Of a stretch of 64,000 nucleotides of DNA, positions 7,958 through 17,032 are shown piece by piece. The stretch is from Palsa-465 sp963800475 (lineage in GTDB: Bacteria; Actinomycetota; Thermoleophilia; Solirubrobacterales; Solirubrobacteraceae). The number at the start of each line of letters is the position of its first letter. The stretch's first letter is position 1. A program made the translations under genes and the position numbers. The stretch lies in contig CAWDAZ010000002.1 of NCBI GenBank assembly GCA_963800475.1, positions 496,001 through 560,000 of the forward strand. The letters are read 5' to 3'. The notes beneath the pieces were generated by a model. It saw nothing but the letters and a program-made list of their open reading frames with translations. It had not been told where the DNA came from and did no database searches.

Positions 7958-9759
7958 AAGCGGCTGTAGCCGGCGCCCGAATAGATCCGGTCGAAGCGGC
8001 GCGTCGTGCAGTTCGAGGGCCCCGGCACCGACGGGTTCTCGCGGTACAGGAGGTAGCCGTCGTTGCGGCGCAGCACGGGGCCGAGCGCGTCGGCCGGGCG
8101 CGGCTGCCCGCGCAGCGCGACGATGTAGTCGGCCTTCCGCGATGCCGCGACGTGCGGGTAGTCGGTGCCGAGCAGCGGCAGCTGCGAGCACAGCGGTCGC
8201 GCGTCGAGGAAGTACGCGCCCCACAGCTGGTCCGGCGGCCAGAGGTCGAGCCGGATCGAGGCGTGCGCCGGCAGCGACCGGGCCCATCCGCTCAGCTGGA
8301 TCGTCGCCTGGGGCAGCTGGTAGCCGAGGTTGTAGATCTGTAGGAACGCCGCGCTGAGCGCGGCCAGGCCGAGCCCGGCGAGGGCGGGCACCGAGAAGCG
8401 CGGTAGCCGCGACGCCCCGACCACCGCCATCAGCAGCACGAGCGGCCCGATGAACGCGAGCAGCTTGAATTCGAAGTACCACCCGAATGCGCGGTGCCGG
8501 AAGTACACGCCCAGCAGCAGGCCGACCGCGAGCAGGCCCCCGAGCCCCCACTTCAAGGACGGATGCTGGAACGACAGCCCGTATGCGGCGAGCGCGACGA
8601 TCGCCACCAGCAGCGGCAGGTACAGCAGCGAGCTCGGCAGCGACACCGCGTAGTTGAACGGCAGGTAGCGGCCCAGGTCGCCTCCCCACGAGGCGAGGCT
8701 GTGGCCTGGCAGCAGCACTCCCGTCGCGCTGACGCCCTTGTCGACGGCGCCCGCCACGGGAATCGCCAGCAGCGCGGCGGCGGGCACGATCCACAGCAGG
8801 CTCCGCGCGCCGCGGTACAGGCTCCGCACCCGGAACACGCGCTCGCCGGCGGCGGCGCGCCGCCGCCACTCGAGCACCGCGAACACGACGATCGGGACGA
8901 GCGGGATCGGCGCGGCGAGCGGGTAGGCGAGCACCAGCACCAGCGCGAACAGCGCCAGCAGCGCGACCGCCGCCCGCCGCGAGCGGCGCAGGAGCCCCGG
9001 CTGCACCGCCCACCAGCCCAGGACCAGCGTGAACGGCAGCGTCACCCAGCCCCACGTCTGGTTGAAGTACGGGTTCAGCACCGTCCACAGCGCCAGCCGG
9101 TCGAGCCCTGCCACGATCATCGCGATCGCCGCGATCGTCAGCGGCACCCCGAGCACGTCGCGGGCGAACAGGAACAACCCGACCGCCGCGAGCGCGAGCA
9201 GCACCGCCGCGAGCACGGGCAGCACCTGCCAGGTCGCCAGGCCCGAGATCGTCGAGACGCCGGCGAACGCGTAGTAGATCGGGAACTTAGACTGCCACGT
9301 CGGCGGCATCTGGTTGATCGGCACCGAGGTGTCGACGCTGGTCGGGTACGCGTGCTGGAGGAAGTTCGCGGCGCCGGCGGCGACGTGCGCGTCCGAGCCG
9401 GTCCCGACCGGCGCCGCGTAGTGGAGTACCGAGATCACCGGGATCAGCCCGACGGCGAGTACGACGACGCCGAGGAACGCCGGCCAGGCGAGCTCGCGTG
9501 CGTCCAGCGCCGGCCAGCCGCGGCGGCGCACCGCGAACGCGCCCAGCCCGACCCCACCGGCGATGATGATCGCCAGCGACACCGGATACGGCACCGCCGC
9601 GAACCCGAGCACCGTCATCGCGACGCCGACCGCGCACCCCCCGGTCGGCAGCACCCACAGCGGCTCGTGGCGCCGGAGCGGCGCGGGCAGCAGCAGCCGC
9701 ACCAGCCCGAAGCCGCCGATCCCGAACAGCACGACGGTCGCGGCGAGCGCCCGCAGCAC
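7954..9759 (-). CDS. Large multi-spanning membrane protein, GT-C-like; N-terminus uncertain
   Basis: At least 601 residues with more than ten hydrophobic segments and a soluble C-terminal domain ending in a Tyr/Arg-rich tail. The first extracytoplasmic loop (GSDAHVAAGAANFLQ) has the Asp-containing layout of GT-C glycosyltransferases that use lipid-linked sugars; this is inference. The first in-frame ATG/GTG/TTG is GTG at 9759, yet the frame stays open back to the wecG stop at 9895-9897 and encodes a convincing extra helix (WILIALAAAAFYF) with no standard start codon. The real N-terminus is probably about 30-45 residues longer. Confidence 0.75.
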   Translation of the reverse strand: MLRALAATVVLFGIGGFGLVRLLLPAPLRRHEPLWVLPTGGCAVGVAMTVLGFAAVPYPVSLAIIIAGGVGLGAFAVRRRGWPALDARELAWPAFLGVVVLAVGLIPVISVLHYAAPVGTGSDAHVAAGAANFLQHAYPTSVDTSVPINQMPPTWQSKFPIYYAFAGVSTISGLATWQVLPVLAAVLLALAAVGLFLFARDVLGVPLTIAAIAMIVAGLDRLALWTVLNPYFNQTWGWVTLPFTLVLGWWAVQPGLLRRSRRAAVALLALFALVLVLAYPLAAPIPLVPIVVFAVLEWRRRAAAGERVFRVRSLYRGARSLLWIVPAAALLAIPVAGAVDKGVSATGVLLPGHSLASWGGDLGRYLPFNYAVSLPSSLLYLPLLVAIVALAAYGLSFQHPSLKWGLGGLLAVGLLLGVYFRHRAFGWYFEFKLLAFIGPLVLLMAVVGASRLPRFSVPALAGLGLAALSAAFLQIYNLGYQLPQATIQLSGWARSLPAHASIRLDLWPPDQLWGAYFLDARPLCSQLPLLGTDYPHVAASRKADYIVALRGQPRPADALGPVLRRNDGYLLYRENPSVPGPSNCTTRRFDRIYSGAGYSRF

Positions 9760-9894
9760 GTCCGGAACCGCGGAGAACAGGTCGTGGCGCGGCTTGTGGT
9801 TGAAGTAGAACGCGGCGGCCGCGAGCGCGATCAGGATCCACGCCGCCGCCCCCGGCCCCGTGCGGGGATCGAGCCGGCGCGCGGCGAGCCCGGC

Positions 9895-10704
9895 TCAGGC
9901 GGCCCGGCGCTTGGCCTCGGTCAGCACCCGCCGCAGGAACACCGGGTTCCCGAGCAGGTACCTCCGCCACATCCGATGAGGCTCGATCGCGAGTCTGAAG
10001 ATCCATTCGAGACCATTGTCCGCCAGCCATCGCGGGGCGCGCGGCATGCGACCCGACACGTAATCGAACAGCGAGCCGACCGTCCACACGACGGCCCCGT
10101 CGAGCCGGTCCGCGTACCTGTCGACCCACAGCTCCTGCTTCGGCGTACCCATGCCCACCAGCACGATCCGCGGGCGATGCTCGTTGATGTGCTCGATCAC
10201 CCGCTCGTTGTGCGGCGAGTCGAGGTCGAAGAAGCCGTGATGCGCGCCGCACACCTGGAGCTGCGGGCACCACCGGCGCAGCCGGGCCGCCGCCTCCTGG
10301 GCGAGCGGCGGCTCGGAGCCGAGCAGGTACAGGCGGTGGCCGGCGAGCTCGCACAGCCGCGCGAGCGACCAGATCCAGTCGGCGCCGGTCATCCGATGGG
10401 GCACGCGACGGCCGAGCACCCGTGCCGCGAGCCGCACTCCGTAGCCGTCGCAGTACACGAGGTCGGACCTGCGCAGCGCCTCCGCCAACCCCGGCGTCAC
10501 GCGGGCCTGGTTGACGACGTGCGCGTTCACGTACATCACGCGCCTGGCTCGCTCCTCGAGCGCCCAGCTGGTGATCGTCTGGAGCACGTCCGCCGGCTGC
10601 GCGAGGTCGATCGGGATGTCGAACAGGACCGAGGAGGGGCGGTCGGCCTGCGCGAGCGGGTCGCCTGGCGCGCGAAGTGCGTGCACAGTCACGTAAGGCG
10701 GCAT
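9895..10704 (-). CDS. WecG/TagA/CpsF-family glycosyltransferase, copy 1
   Basis: 269 residues from the ATG at 10704; a much longer open frame upstream runs into the divergent GT2 gene and is not real. Family blocks are visible: YVNAHVVNQAR, the active-site region VYCDGYGVRLA, MTGADWIWSL, and the C-terminal VGMGTPKQELWVDRYADR plus GLEWIFRLAIEPHRMWRRYL. Such enzymes transfer ManNAc(A) or another sugar from UDP to the first sugar on undecaprenyl diphosphate at the membrane, an early step of surface-glycan assembly. Its stop is in the same frame as the downstream membrane protein. Confidence 0.9.
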   Translation of the reverse strand: MPPYVTVHALRAPGDPLAQADRPSSVLFDIPIDLAQPADVLQTITSWALEERARRVMYVNAHVVNQARVTPGLAEALRRSDLVYCDGYGVRLAARVLGRRVPHRMTGADWIWSLARLCELAGHRLYLLGSEPPLAQEAAARLRRWCPQLQVCGAHHGFFDLDSPHNERVIEHINEHRPRIVLVGMGTPKQELWVDRYADRLDGAVVWTVGSLFDYVSGRMPRAPRWLADNGLEWIFRLAIEPHRMWRRYLLGNPVFLRRVLTEAKRRAA

Positions 10705-10744
10705 CCTACGGCTACGCCCAGGTGCGTGCGAACCTACCCCGAGC

Positions 10745-11578
10745 TTGTCAGCGCAACAACCCGAGATCAGCGTGATCATCCGCGCCCGCGACGAGGCCGC
10801 CTCGATCGGCCGCTGTCTCGCGCTGCTCGCGGCACAGAGCACCCGCGATCCGGTCGAGGTGATCGTTGTCGACAACGGCTCGCGCGACCGCACCGAAGCG
10901 GTCGCGCGGGACCGGGGCGCGACGGTGATCGCGTTCGAGACCCCCGAGTTCTCGTTCGGCGCGGCGCTCAACGCCGGCGCCGCGCAGGCTCGCGGCCAGT
11001 TGCTTGTGGCGCTGTCGGCGCACGCGTTCCCGCTCGACGAGCGGTGGCTGGCGCGGCTGGCGCGCGTGCTGGCGGACCCTCGGGTCGCATGCGCGTCGGG
11101 CGACCGCTACGGCCCGGACGGCGCGCCGCTCGGCGGCCGCATCGAGCAGGACCTCTCGCTCGCGCAGGCGTACCCGGGGTGGGGATACTCGAACGGCGCG
11201 GGTGCGTTCCGGGCTGAACTGTGGCGGCAGCGGCCGTTCCGCGAGGACCTGCCCGGCTGCGAGGACCGCGAGTGGTCGCTGCACTGGCTCGAGCGTGGCT
11301 ATCGGTGCGTGGTCGACCCGCGGCTGGTCGTCGAGCACGACCACACCCACGACTCGCTCGCCTCGGTCTACCGCCGCGCGCGGCGCGAGGCGGAGGGCCT
11401 GGCGATGTTCTCGAGCGCCACCAACGGCGGCCACGGCGGTCTGCTCGGCGAGTGGTGGTCGGACCGCCGCTTCTACAGCTCCGCGCTGCGCGCGCGCCTC
11501 AGCCATCGTCGCGCCGCGCGGCTGCTCGGCGAGCACGCCGGCCGTCGCCGCGGCCGCGCCCGCGCGGCCAGCGGCTGA
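10745..11578 (+). CDS. GT2-family glycosyltransferase
   Basis: 277 residues, apparently from a TTG at 10745. GT-A features: ISVIIRARDEAASIGRCL at the N-terminus, VDNGSRDRT nucleotide-binding segment, and an acceptor block with EDREWSLHWLERGY. The usual DxD is replaced by the SAHAFPLDERW segment, as seen in rhamnosyltransferase-like GT2 enzymes. First of three genes (GT2-GT4-GT2) transcribed divergently from wecG. Confidence 0.85.
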   Translation: MSAQQPEISVIIRARDEAASIGRCLALLAAQSTRDPVEVIVVDNGSRDRTEAVARDRGATVIAFETPEFSFGAALNAGAAQARGQLLVALSAHAFPLDERWLARLARVLADPRVACASGDRYGPDGAPLGGRIEQDLSLAQAYPGWGYSNGAGAFRAELWRQRPFREDLPGCEDREWSLHWLERGYRCVVDPRLVVEHDHTHDSLASVYRRARREAEGLAMFSSATNGGHGGLLGEWWSDRRFYSSALRARLSHRRAARLLGEHAGRRRGRARAASG

Positions 11579-11580
11579 CG

Positions 11581-12621
11581 ATGGCCGCGCTGGTCGTGAT
11601 CGACGGGCGGGATGCCGCCGCCGCGCGGCTGCGCGGCTGGGGCCGCTACGCGCGGTGCCTGATCGACGCGCTCGCCGGCGCGTCGCCCGACGGGCTGTCG
11701 CTCGACGTGGTGACCGACGGCGGGTTCGGGCCGGAGCTGCTGTTCGAGCAGGTGAAGCTCCCGGTCAGGCTCCGTCGCAGCGATGCGGCGGCGGTGCACG
11801 TCACCAACTGCTTCCTGCCGCTGTGGCGGCCGTGCCCGGGCGTGGTGACGATCCACGACCTCGCATTCGAGGCCTGGCCTCAGGACTTCCGGCCGCGAAC
11901 GAGGAGCAAGTACCGGCTGATCGCGCCGCGCGCGGCGCGCTCGGCGGAGCTGGTGATCTGCCCGTCCCAGTTCACCCGCGACGACGTCTGTGAGCGCTAT
12001 GGCGTCGATCGCGCGAGGGTGCGCGTGATCCCGGAGGCACCCGCGCTGCCGCTGTCGGGCGCGGACCCGGAGGGTCCCTCCCACTCTCGAAGGGTGGCGC
12101 CGTACCTGCTGGCGGTCGGCGACCTTCGCGCCAAGAAGAACCTCGCGTCGCTGGTGCGCGCATTCGCCGAGCTGTGGCGTGGCGGTGCGGTGGGGCACCG
12201 GCTGATCCTTGCCGGCGTCGACAGCGGCGAGGGCCCGCGGCTGCGCGAGCTGTCCGGCGAGGCGCCGCTCGAGTTGACGGGATACGTGAGCGACCGGGCG
12301 CTCGACGGCTTGATCCGCGGCGCCGACCTGCTCGTCAACCCGAGCCTGTACGAGGGCTTCGGCCTGGTGATCCTCGAGGCGATGGCGCGTTCCACGCCCG
12401 TGCTCGCCGCCCGCGCCGGGGCGCTACCCGAAGCGGGGGGCGACGCCGCGGCGTACTTTGACCCCGGTGATCCGGCGGGGCTGACCGCCGCGCTCGGCGA
12501 GCTGCTCGGCGACCCAGCCGAGCGCGAGCGGCGCGCGGCGCGCGGACGCGAGTGGGTCGCGCGGTACTCGTGGGAACGCACCGCGCGCGAGACCGCGGCC
12601 GTCTACACGGAGCTGGTGTGA
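11581..12621 (+). CDS. GT4-family glycosyltransferase
   Basis: 346 residues, ATG two bases after the preceding stop. HVTNCFLPLW and TIHDLAFEAWP in the N-terminal half and YLLAVGDLRAKKNLASLVRAF, NPSLYEGFGLVILEAMA in the C-terminal half are standard for GT4 mannosyl- or glucosyl-transferases using a retaining GT-B mechanism. Ends overlapping the next gene by 4 nt (GTGA). Confidence 0.92.
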   Translation: MAALVVIDGRDAAAARLRGWGRYARCLIDALAGASPDGLSLDVVTDGGFGPELLFEQVKLPVRLRRSDAAAVHVTNCFLPLWRPCPGVVTIHDLAFEAWPQDFRPRTRSKYRLIAPRAARSAELVICPSQFTRDDVCERYGVDRARVRVIPEAPALPLSGADPEGPSHSRRVAPYLLAVGDLRAKKNLASLVRAFAELWRGGAVGHRLILAGVDSGEGPRLRELSGEAPLELTGYVSDRALDGLIRGADLLVNPSLYEGFGLVILEAMARSTPVLAARAGALPEAGGDAAAYFDPGDPAGLTAALGELLGDPAERERRAARGREWVARYSWERTARETAAVYTELV

Positions 12622-13568
12622 ACACGACGATCCTGCTGCTCAGCACCGACGAGGGGCCGATGCTCGTCCACTCGCTGGCCGCGGCCCTTGCCCAGGAGCC
12701 GGCCGCGCACGTGGTGGTCGTCGACAACGCCTCGACCGACACGACCGCCCAGATCGCCGCCGACCAGCTCGCCGAGCACCTGCGGCTCGAGCCCCGGATC
12801 AGCTACGCGGCCGCGATCAACGAGTCGATCGCGCGGACCGGTGGGGACGCGGTGCTGCTGTTGAACGCGGACTGCTTCCTGCGCCCCGGGTTCCTCGCCG
12901 CCGCGCTGCGGCGGCTCGCGGAGCCCGGCGTCGGATCGGTGGCCCCGAAGCTCGTCAGGGTCAGCGCTCCCGGACACGAGCTCGGGCAGATCGACACGGC
13001 CGGGATGTACGTTGACCGCCATCGCAAGAACGGCCTCGTCGGGCACGGGCGGCCGGCAGCGCACTTCGCGAGCGCCGCCGAAGCGTTCGGGTGCGACGGC
13101 GCCGCGGCGCTGTACCGACGCGAGACGCTCGAGGACTGCGCGCTCGGCGGGCGCGAGGTGCTCGACGAGGAGATGGAGCTGTGGGCCTCGGACGCCGACC
13201 TCGCGTGGCGCGCGCGGCTGCTCGGCTGGCGGTGCGTGTACGAGCCGGGCGCGGTCGCCGAGCACATCCGCACCTACAGCCCCTCGACCCGCTCGCAGCT
13301 CAGCGAGCGGGCGCGCCGGATGCAGTTCCGGAACCGGTATCTGATGATCGCCAAGAACGAGACCCGCGCGGGGCTGCGGCAGCACGGTCTGCTGATGCTC
13401 GGCTACGAGGGTCTGGTGGCCGGGCACGTGCTGCTGCGCGAGCGCCACCTGCTCGGCGGCTACAGAGATGCGTGGCGGCTGCTGCCCGGAGCGCGCCGGA
13501 GGCGGCGCTGGGTTCAGCGACGCCGGCGGGTGGAGCTGCCGCCGTTCGGCCTGACGCCGCCGGAGTAG
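12618..13568 (+). CDS. GT2-family glycosyltransferase (rhamnosyltransferase-like)
   Basis: 316 residues from GTG in a GTGA overlap. VVVVDNASTDTTAQIAADQL and LLNADCFLRPGF (the DxD-equivalent NAD) are clear, followed by the acceptor-side block DEEMELWASDADLAWRARLLGWR and a His/Arg-rich tail. This architecture is common in rhamnosyltransferases of O-antigen-type clusters. A C-terminal basic stretch may bind the membrane surface. Confidence 0.88.
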   Translation: MNTTILLLSTDEGPMLVHSLAAALAQEPAAHVVVVDNASTDTTAQIAADQLAEHLRLEPRISYAAAINESIARTGGDAVLLLNADCFLRPGFLAAALRRLAEPGVGSVAPKLVRVSAPGHELGQIDTAGMYVDRHRKNGLVGHGRPAAHFASAAEAFGCDGAAALYRRETLEDCALGGREVLDEEMELWASDADLAWRARLLGWRCVYEPGAVAEHIRTYSPSTRSQLSERARRMQFRNRYLMIAKNETRAGLRQHGLLMLGYEGLVAGHVLLRERHLLGGYRDAWRLLPGARRRRRWVQRRRRVELPPFGLTPPE

Positions 13569-13578
13569 GCGCCGGCGC

Positions 13579-14328
13579 TCAGGATCCTTGCGCCTGACGG
13601 TCGCGGCGCATCGACTGGATTGCCTCGTAGGGCTCGTAGTAGCGCGACTGCCGCGGTGAGTCGGCGTAGGCCGGGGAGCGGCGCGCGTCGCAGATCACCA
13701 ACGCGAGGCCGCCCCAGGCCGTGTTCCGCGCCGAGCCGGTCCGGTACACGTAGCCGGGGACGAAGTCCGGCTCGTAGTAGACGACCTTGCCGTGGTCCTC
13801 GATGCCGACCTGCTCGAGCCCCGATCGGATCTCGGCGTTGACGCTGTCGTGGACGAGCATCACCGACCGGTCGGTGGCCCGCGAGTCGAGTAACGCGTGG
13901 ACGTCGCCGATCACGCCCTCGAACGAATGGTCGCCGTCGACGAGCGCGAAGTCGACCGCTTTGGCTTGGGACGCCAGCTCGTCGAGCAGCAACGGCAGCA
14001 CCTCCGCGCTCCGGCCCGCGTGCAGCATGACGTTGCCCGGCAGAGGTCCGTCAAGCTCGGCGTAGGAGATGTCAATCGAGTGGACGACCTCGGAGTAGGC
14101 GGCGATCCTGCTGAGGCTGCCACCCTCCGCGGTCCCGACCTCGATCGCCACCGCCGGGCGCAGTTGTGCGAGCACCCCCTCGAGCGCGGCGCGCTCGCCG
14201 AACGACATCTGGCTGGCGCCCTCCCGGGTCAGGGCCAGCGGCGAGAACTCGAGCGCGGCCGGGCGGTTGTCGGGAGTCGGGGCGTAGGGGTCGTTGCGCT
14301 CGAACTCGCCCGGCGCCTCGGTCGTCAT
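13579..14328 (-). CDS. SAM-dependent methyltransferase, glycan-cluster type (paralogue of 40279-41181)
   Basis: 249 residues from the ATG at 14328, which overlaps the upstream GT4 stop (ATGA). SAM motif I is AIEVGTAEGGS; FALVDGDHSFEGV is the aspartate-containing motif typical of the small class I methyltransferases found among glycosyltransferases. The block MSFGERAALEGVLAQLRP is nearly repeated in the methyltransferase at 40279, so the two are paralogues; this copy lacks the C-terminal coiled coil of the other. Last gene of a three-gene minus-strand operon. Confidence 0.85.
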   Translation of the reverse strand: MTTEAPGEFERNDPYAPTPDNRPAALEFSPLALTREGASQMSFGERAALEGVLAQLRPAVAIEVGTAEGGSLSRIAAYSEVVHSIDISYAELDGPLPGNVMLHAGRSAEVLPLLLDELASQAKAVDFALVDGDHSFEGVIGDVHALLDSRATDRSVMLVHDSVNAEIRSGLEQVGIEDHGKVVYYEPDFVPGYVYRTGSARNTAWGGLALVICDARRSPAYADSPRQSRYYEPYEAIQSMRRDRQAQGS

Positions 14329-15287
14329 CGACCCGCTCGTCCCGGACGCCGTGGGCGCCGTGCCTCCCCGTCGTGGTTGACGAGCGCCTCCTCGTAAACC
14401 TTCCAGGTTGCCTCGGCGGCGTCCCGCCAGGTCCACGGAGGTGGGGCGGGCGCGGGTCGCCGGGCCGCCTCGGCCGCCACCAGCAGGCCGTCGACGTCGT
14501 TTACGTCGCGGAGGATCGCGCGCCCTTCGAGCACCTCGCGCAGGGCCGGCACGTCGCACGCAACGACGGGCGTCCCGCACGCGAGCGCCTCGACCGGCGG
14601 CAGCCCGAAGCCCTCCTCGTCGCTGGGGAATACGAGCGCGTGGGCGCCGGTGTAAATCGCCGCCAGCTCGTCGTCGGTCACCTCCCCGGTGACGGTCACG
14701 GCCGGCAGCTCACGCGCCCAGCGACTGGCGGGACCGACGAGCACGAGCGGCATCGTCCGCGGCGCGCGCGCGAGCTCCGCGACCCGCTTGCGCGGGTCCG
14801 GCGAGCGCAGGCCGCCCACCCATAGCAGGTAGCTCTCGGGCAGGCCGTAGCGCTCACGCGCGGCGTCGACCTCCGCGTCAGGCCGGGGTGCGAACGTCGG
14901 TGCCGGGGCCTCCTTGATCACCGCGACGCGCTCGCGCGGGATCTGTAGCGCCTCCACCGCGTCGTCGGCGACCGCCGCGGTGGGCACGATCACCCGCGTC
15001 GCGCGCTGCACGGCGAGGTAGCGGAGCTTGAAGCGCAGCCCGCTCCGCAGGTATTCGCCGCGGCGTTTGAGCGGGATCAGGTCGTGCAGGGTGACGACCA
15101 TCGGCACCGGCGACCGGAGCAGCGCGCCGTCGATCCACGGGGAGTGGAACACGTCGCAGCGCCGCGGGTCGCGCGTCTCGACGATCTCGCCTCGCGCGGT
15201 CTCGCCGAGCGCGTGCAGCAGCGAGCGGGCGTAGCGCCCGATCCCGCGTACGTCCTTTGCGGGGCGGCTGTCGAACGCCACCTTCAT
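14325..15287 (-). CDS. GT4-family glycosyltransferase
   Basis: 320 residues. DSRPAKDVRGIGRYARSLL at the N-terminus, VTLHDLIPLKRRGEY acceptor segment, YLLWVGGLRSPDPRKRVAEL at the start of the donor half and FPSDEEGFGLPPVEALACG for nucleotide-sugar binding make this a standard GT4 enzyme. It overlaps both neighbours by 4 nt, so the two GT4 enzymes and the methyltransferase should be made together. Confidence 0.91.
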   Translation of the reverse strand: MKVAFDSRPAKDVRGIGRYARSLLHALGETARGEIVETRDPRRCDVFHSPWIDGALLRSPVPMVVTLHDLIPLKRRGEYLRSGLRFKLRYLAVQRATRVIVPTAAVADDAVEALQIPRERVAVIKEAPAPTFAPRPDAEVDAARERYGLPESYLLWVGGLRSPDPRKRVAELARAPRTMPLVLVGPASRWARELPAVTVTGEVTDDELAAIYTGAHALVFPSDEEGFGLPPVEALACGTPVVACDVPALREVLEGRAILRDVNDVDGLLVAAEAARRPAPAPPPWTWRDAAEATWKVYEEALVNHDGEARRPRRPGRAGR

Positions 15288-16300
15288 CGCGTCAGCAGGC
15301 GCTCCACGCGCGTCGCGTAGTCGTCAGCGTCGAAGCGCCGGGCGTGCTCCCGAGCGGCGCTGCCCATCTCGGCTCGGCGGGCCAGCACCTCGAGTACGGC
15401 GGATGCAATCGCATCGGGGTCGCCGGGCGCCACGAGCCTTCCGGTGACGCCGTCGTCGACGACCTCGGGCAGCCCATCGACGCACGTCGCGACGACCGGG
15501 GTCCCGACCGCCATCGCCTCCGCGAGGACGGTGCCGAACGGCTCCTCGTAGGAGGGGAGCACGAGCACGTCGAGGTGGCGCATCAGACCCGGCGCATTGT
15601 CCGCCCAGGGAAGGTGCTCCACGTCGGGGGAGGCGATCACCGAGTCGGTGTAGGAGGGGTCTGATCCGAACGGGTCATCGCCGACCATCACGAGCTGCGC
15701 TCCGGGGGCGCCGCGCCGGATCGCGGGCGCGGCTTTGACCAGGTCGAGCGGGCCCTTGCGTGGCTCGATCCGCCCGATGAACCCGATCACCGGGCCGTTG
15801 CCGGTCGTCCACGGCGCCTCGGCGGCGGGCGGATCGGGATCGACCGGCAGGAACACGACCCGGGCGTCGAGCCCGACGAGGCGGTCGGCGACCGCCTGCG
15901 AATCGGCGAGCACGACGTCGGCGCGGCGCCAGAAGCGCGGGACGCGGCCGACCATGTCATGGACGTGCAGGACGCGCAGGGCGCCGGGCGGGAGCGCCGG
16001 CAGCAGCCTGCCGCACACGGCGCCGTTCAGGTACACGACGTCGTGCTCACGCGCCAGCCTGCGCGCCGTGGGCCAGGAGCCGATCGCGCGCGCCCCCGCG
16101 CGTCGGGCGAGCCCTCCGAGTGCGAGTGCGCGCCAGTCATGGTCCGCGTGCAGCGCCTGGTCTCGGAGCGGGCCGGGTCCGGGGGTCGTGAGTGTCACCT
16201 TCCAGCCGCGACCGGCAAGCCTCGAGAGCAGTCGCAGCAGCGTCGTCTCTGCCCCGCCGGGATGGTCCACCGGCGTGATCGCCGCTATCCGTCGGCTCAT
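15284..16300 (-). CDS. GT4-family glycosyltransferase
   Basis: 338 residues from ATG. ITPVDHPGGAETTLLRLL gives the glycine-rich N-terminal loop, GFIGRIEPRKGPLDLVKA starts the donor half and PSYEEPFGTVLAEAMAVG is the EX7E block. First gene of the operon 16300-13579; TACAGT lies about 33 nt upstream of the ATG and could be its -10 box. Substrates cannot be assigned. Confidence 0.91.
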   Translation of the reverse strand: MSRRIAAITPVDHPGGAETTLLRLLSRLAGRGWKVTLTTPGPGPLRDQALHADHDWRALALGGLARRAGARAIGSWPTARRLAREHDVVYLNGAVCGRLLPALPPGALRVLHVHDMVGRVPRFWRRADVVLADSQAVADRLVGLDARVVFLPVDPDPPAAEAPWTTGNGPVIGFIGRIEPRKGPLDLVKAAPAIRRGAPGAQLVMVGDDPFGSDPSYTDSVIASPDVEHLPWADNAPGLMRHLDVLVLPSYEEPFGTVLAEAMAVGTPVVATCVDGLPEVVDDGVTGRLVAPGDPDAIASAVLEVLARRAEMGSAAREHARRFDADDYATRVERLLTR

Positions 16301-16397
16301 CGTGTTCAGGCCCTCGATCCTTGTCGATGATCCACTGTAGAGCGATGCGTGTGCGGATGTCGGACGATGCGCGAGCGGCGATTAGCCGCCACCAGCG

Positions 16398-16994
16398 ATG
16401 AAGGACTACTACGAAGACCTCTGGGAGCGGCTGCCCGCCGAGCTCGCGCCGCCCGATTGGGACCTGCGTCGCACGTTCCTGCTCGGCGAGATCACACCAG
16501 GCGACAGGGTGCTCGACCTCGGGTGCGGGGCCGGCGAGTTCACCGCCGAGATCGCGCGGGGCGGGGCGAGCGCGGTCGGGGCCGAGGTCGCGGAGGCGGC
16601 GCTCGCGCGAGCCCGGGCGCGCCATCCCGGGCTCCAGTTCCGGCTCGTGCCGCTCGACGGGCCGCTCCCGTTCGACGATGGCGCATTCGACGTGGTGTGG
16701 GCGAGCGAGGTGATCGAGCACGTCGCCGACACCGCCGCCTGGTTGTCGGAGGTGCGGCGGGTCCTCACCTCGGGGGGGCGACTGCTCCTGACGACGCCCT
16801 CCCACGGACGATTGCGGCTCGCGCTCGGCGGGATCGAGCGGTTCTCCGAGCCGCTCGGCGATCACCTGCACCTGTACTCGAGGCGCTCGCTGCGCTCGAC
16901 GCTCGAGGAGCTCGGGTTCGAACAGGTGTCGGTGCGGGCCGTGGCGGGTCCGCCGCTGTTGCGCCGGGTCCTCGTGGCCAGGTCGGTCCGCTGA
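16398..16994 (+). CDS. Class I SAM-dependent methyltransferase
   Basis: 198 residues. VLDLGCGAGEFTAEIA is motif I, FDVVWASEVIEHVAD is the motif IV region of the Methyltransf_11/UbiE-like group, and GGRLLLTTPSHG is motif VI. Small, soluble and full length; divergent from the GT4 operon by about 97 nt. It probably methylates a sugar or lipid intermediate, but the acceptor is unknown. Confidence 0.88.
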   Translation: MKDYYEDLWERLPAELAPPDWDLRRTFLLGEITPGDRVLDLGCGAGEFTAEIARGGASAVGAEVAEAALARARARHPGLQFRLVPLDGPLPFDDGAFDVVWASEVIEHVADTAAWLSEVRRVLTSGGRLLLTTPSHGRLRLALGGIERFSEPLGDHLHLYSRRSLRSTLEELGFEQVSVRAVAGPPLLRRVLVARSVR

Positions 16995-17032
16995 CTTTGC
17001 AGAGGGCTAATGGGAATCGTTTGGCTGCCGAT

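Noticed and set aside
8494..11217. 907-codon plus-strand open frame
   Set aside because: Arg/His/Gln-rich shadow of the minus-strand membrane protein and wecG; composition is that of a GC-biased antisense frame.
15257..15664. Plus-strand frame of 135 codons over the GT4 genes
   Set aside because: Antisense shadow of two GT4 genes that overlap by 4 nt and carry complete family motifs.
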